Below are positions 58,858 through 60,000 of a DNA stretch of 60,000 nt, piece by piece. Where the stretch lies: NCBI RefSeq assembly GCF_910592395.1, contig NC_088308.1, positions 22,647,501-22,707,500 on the forward strand, read 5' to 3'. How positions within the stretch are numbered: the first letter of the stretch is position 1; every line of letters starts with the position of its first letter. Under the pieces are notes generated by a model that saw only the letters and a list, made by a program, of their open reading frames with translations, was not told the origin of the DNA and ran no database searches. The position numbers and the translations under genes were made by a program. This DNA is from Lineus longissimus. Its lineage: Eukaryota; Nemertea; Pilidiophora; Heteronemertea; Lineidae.

Positions 58858-60000
58858 ACCTCGCCTCCCAGGCTACAAGGGTTGATTTCAACATGTAACG
58901 AGGATTGACGCAGAGTTGAAGCTGGCAACTGAGGTTAAATACGAAATGATGGTTTGAGGTTACTTAAGGTAAACACGAAATGAGACTTTAAGGTCGAATC
59001 AGAAGTAATCGAGTTTAAGATTAAACACAATGAACCTTTGGAGGTTATGAATGGAAGCATGATCGACCAAATATGGAGTATTGGACAGAATAGCTGACCA
59101 GATACTAAGGTGAGATCGATGAAATTTAGTACCAAGGATAATCCATACTTGATATTAGGCCTACTTAGATAACTAGAATATGCAGTTATGAGGTGTTGTG
59201 AAAGGAATATCGTCTCGTGTTAATCGTATACATCATAAAAAGTGTCACTTACATAAGTAAAAGAAGAAACACCAATGTCATGGTCATCTGAGGCCGACCG
59301 GCCATACAAGGTTATGATAGACTATCCTTCAAATAAAATAGACTATCCTTCAAATAAAAAAATATATCAGCTAAAGATGTCTATTGGTCTGATTGAAAGT
59401 ATGATTAGAAACCGTCTTGTTGAACGCTGGACATGAGCATAGGGTTGCCTAGGCTGAGAGGTTTTGAAAGAAGGGTTTGCCTAATTCAGTGTCTTTAGTA
59501 ATTCTGCTTATTTCATAGCTCATTGTTGTTATACATCGAAGACAGACACTGATTTACGTGTCTTACGTATGCTGGTCAAAAGTCACAAAATTGTTTTTTA
59601 AGAGCAACAACTTTTTAGATAGTTTTATTTTTACTTTTTTTGCTGGTATAGATATAGATCTAGTATCTTTTATCGCACAAATTATGCCCTGCCTGATTCT
59701 CTAAACCAAATTGCTATGTACATGTCTTTGAATATGTGGCTTAGTCCTGGTCAGTTGGCTTTTATAAGCGACCGAGACCTTGTATGGTTTCGAGGAGGAA
59801 ATAATTGGGCAATTAACATGTATATATATATTCATATTTTTTCCCAGGGTTTCGAAATAAAACTTTTAGTAGTATATTATATGCCAAGTAGTTTTGCTTT
59901 AAAACGATCAATAAAAACGCAATTTTGATAGTTTAATATGATGACAGAGTTGTGTACGTTGAATGTTAGTTAGAAATATGTACCTTTTGGAGACAATCTG
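58858..60000 (+). other. SYT17: SYT17 3' UTR and downstream flank
   Basis: AT-rich sequence with no gene. AATAAA signals occur at 59856-59861 and 59910-59915, and earlier ones lie within the AAATAAAATAGACTATCC direct repeat near 59333-59360. I cannot tell which is used. Confidence 0.5.

Overview
This is a window of animal nuclear DNA: split genes with GT-AG introns, AATAAA polyadenylation signals, short tandem repeats and many small foldback elements. I see no prokaryotic operons, no viral genes, and no intact transposase or reverse-transcriptase frame. The protein orthologies (UBE4A, PCYT2, SYT17), compact introns and frequent TACATGTA words suggest an invertebrate, most likely a lophotrochozoan such as a mollusc, annelid or brachiopod. 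The phylum is inferred weakly.

Layout. (1) 1.2-22.2 kb, minus strand: a complete ubiquitin conjugation factor E4 A gene (UBE4A). I could join 17 coding exons in phase into about 1046 codons, from a conserved N-terminus to a C-terminal U-box. Its fourth coding intron is about 13.8 kb. Inside it, on the opposite strand, lies an uninterrupted 1008-codon gene (16.56-19.58 kb) for a signal-peptide-bearing multi-pass membrane protein of a family I do not recognise. (2) 22.2-24.7 kb: a head-to-head intergenic region between UBE4A and the next gene. (3) 24.7-36.2 kb, plus strand: a complete PCYT2 gene (ethanolamine-phosphate cytidylyltransferase), 16 coding exons and 379 codons, with two cytidylyltransferase domains. 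Its introns carry foldback and terminal-inverted-repeat elements, a 178-bp triplicated repeat and a possible 12-nt micro-exon. (4) 36.2-46.8 kb: gene-poor sequence with a 57-bp satellite of about 22 copies, MITE-like elements and tRNA-related SINE fragments. (5) 46.8-58.9 kb, plus strand: synaptotagmin-17 (SYT17, B/K protein), with a proposed first coding exon at 46.8 kb and three secure exons holding tandem C2 domains. Its large intron holds a 63-bp satellite that has been duplicated as a 570-bp block.

The genes have unrelated jobs: ubiquitin-chain elongation, phosphatidylethanolamine synthesis, and C2-domain membrane trafficking. They are neighbours rather than a pathway. The most unusual items are the nested unknown membrane-protein gene, the two satellites with independent higher-order duplications, and a 326-bp inverted-repeat element with target-site duplication whose empty site appears to be preserved 2.1 kb away.
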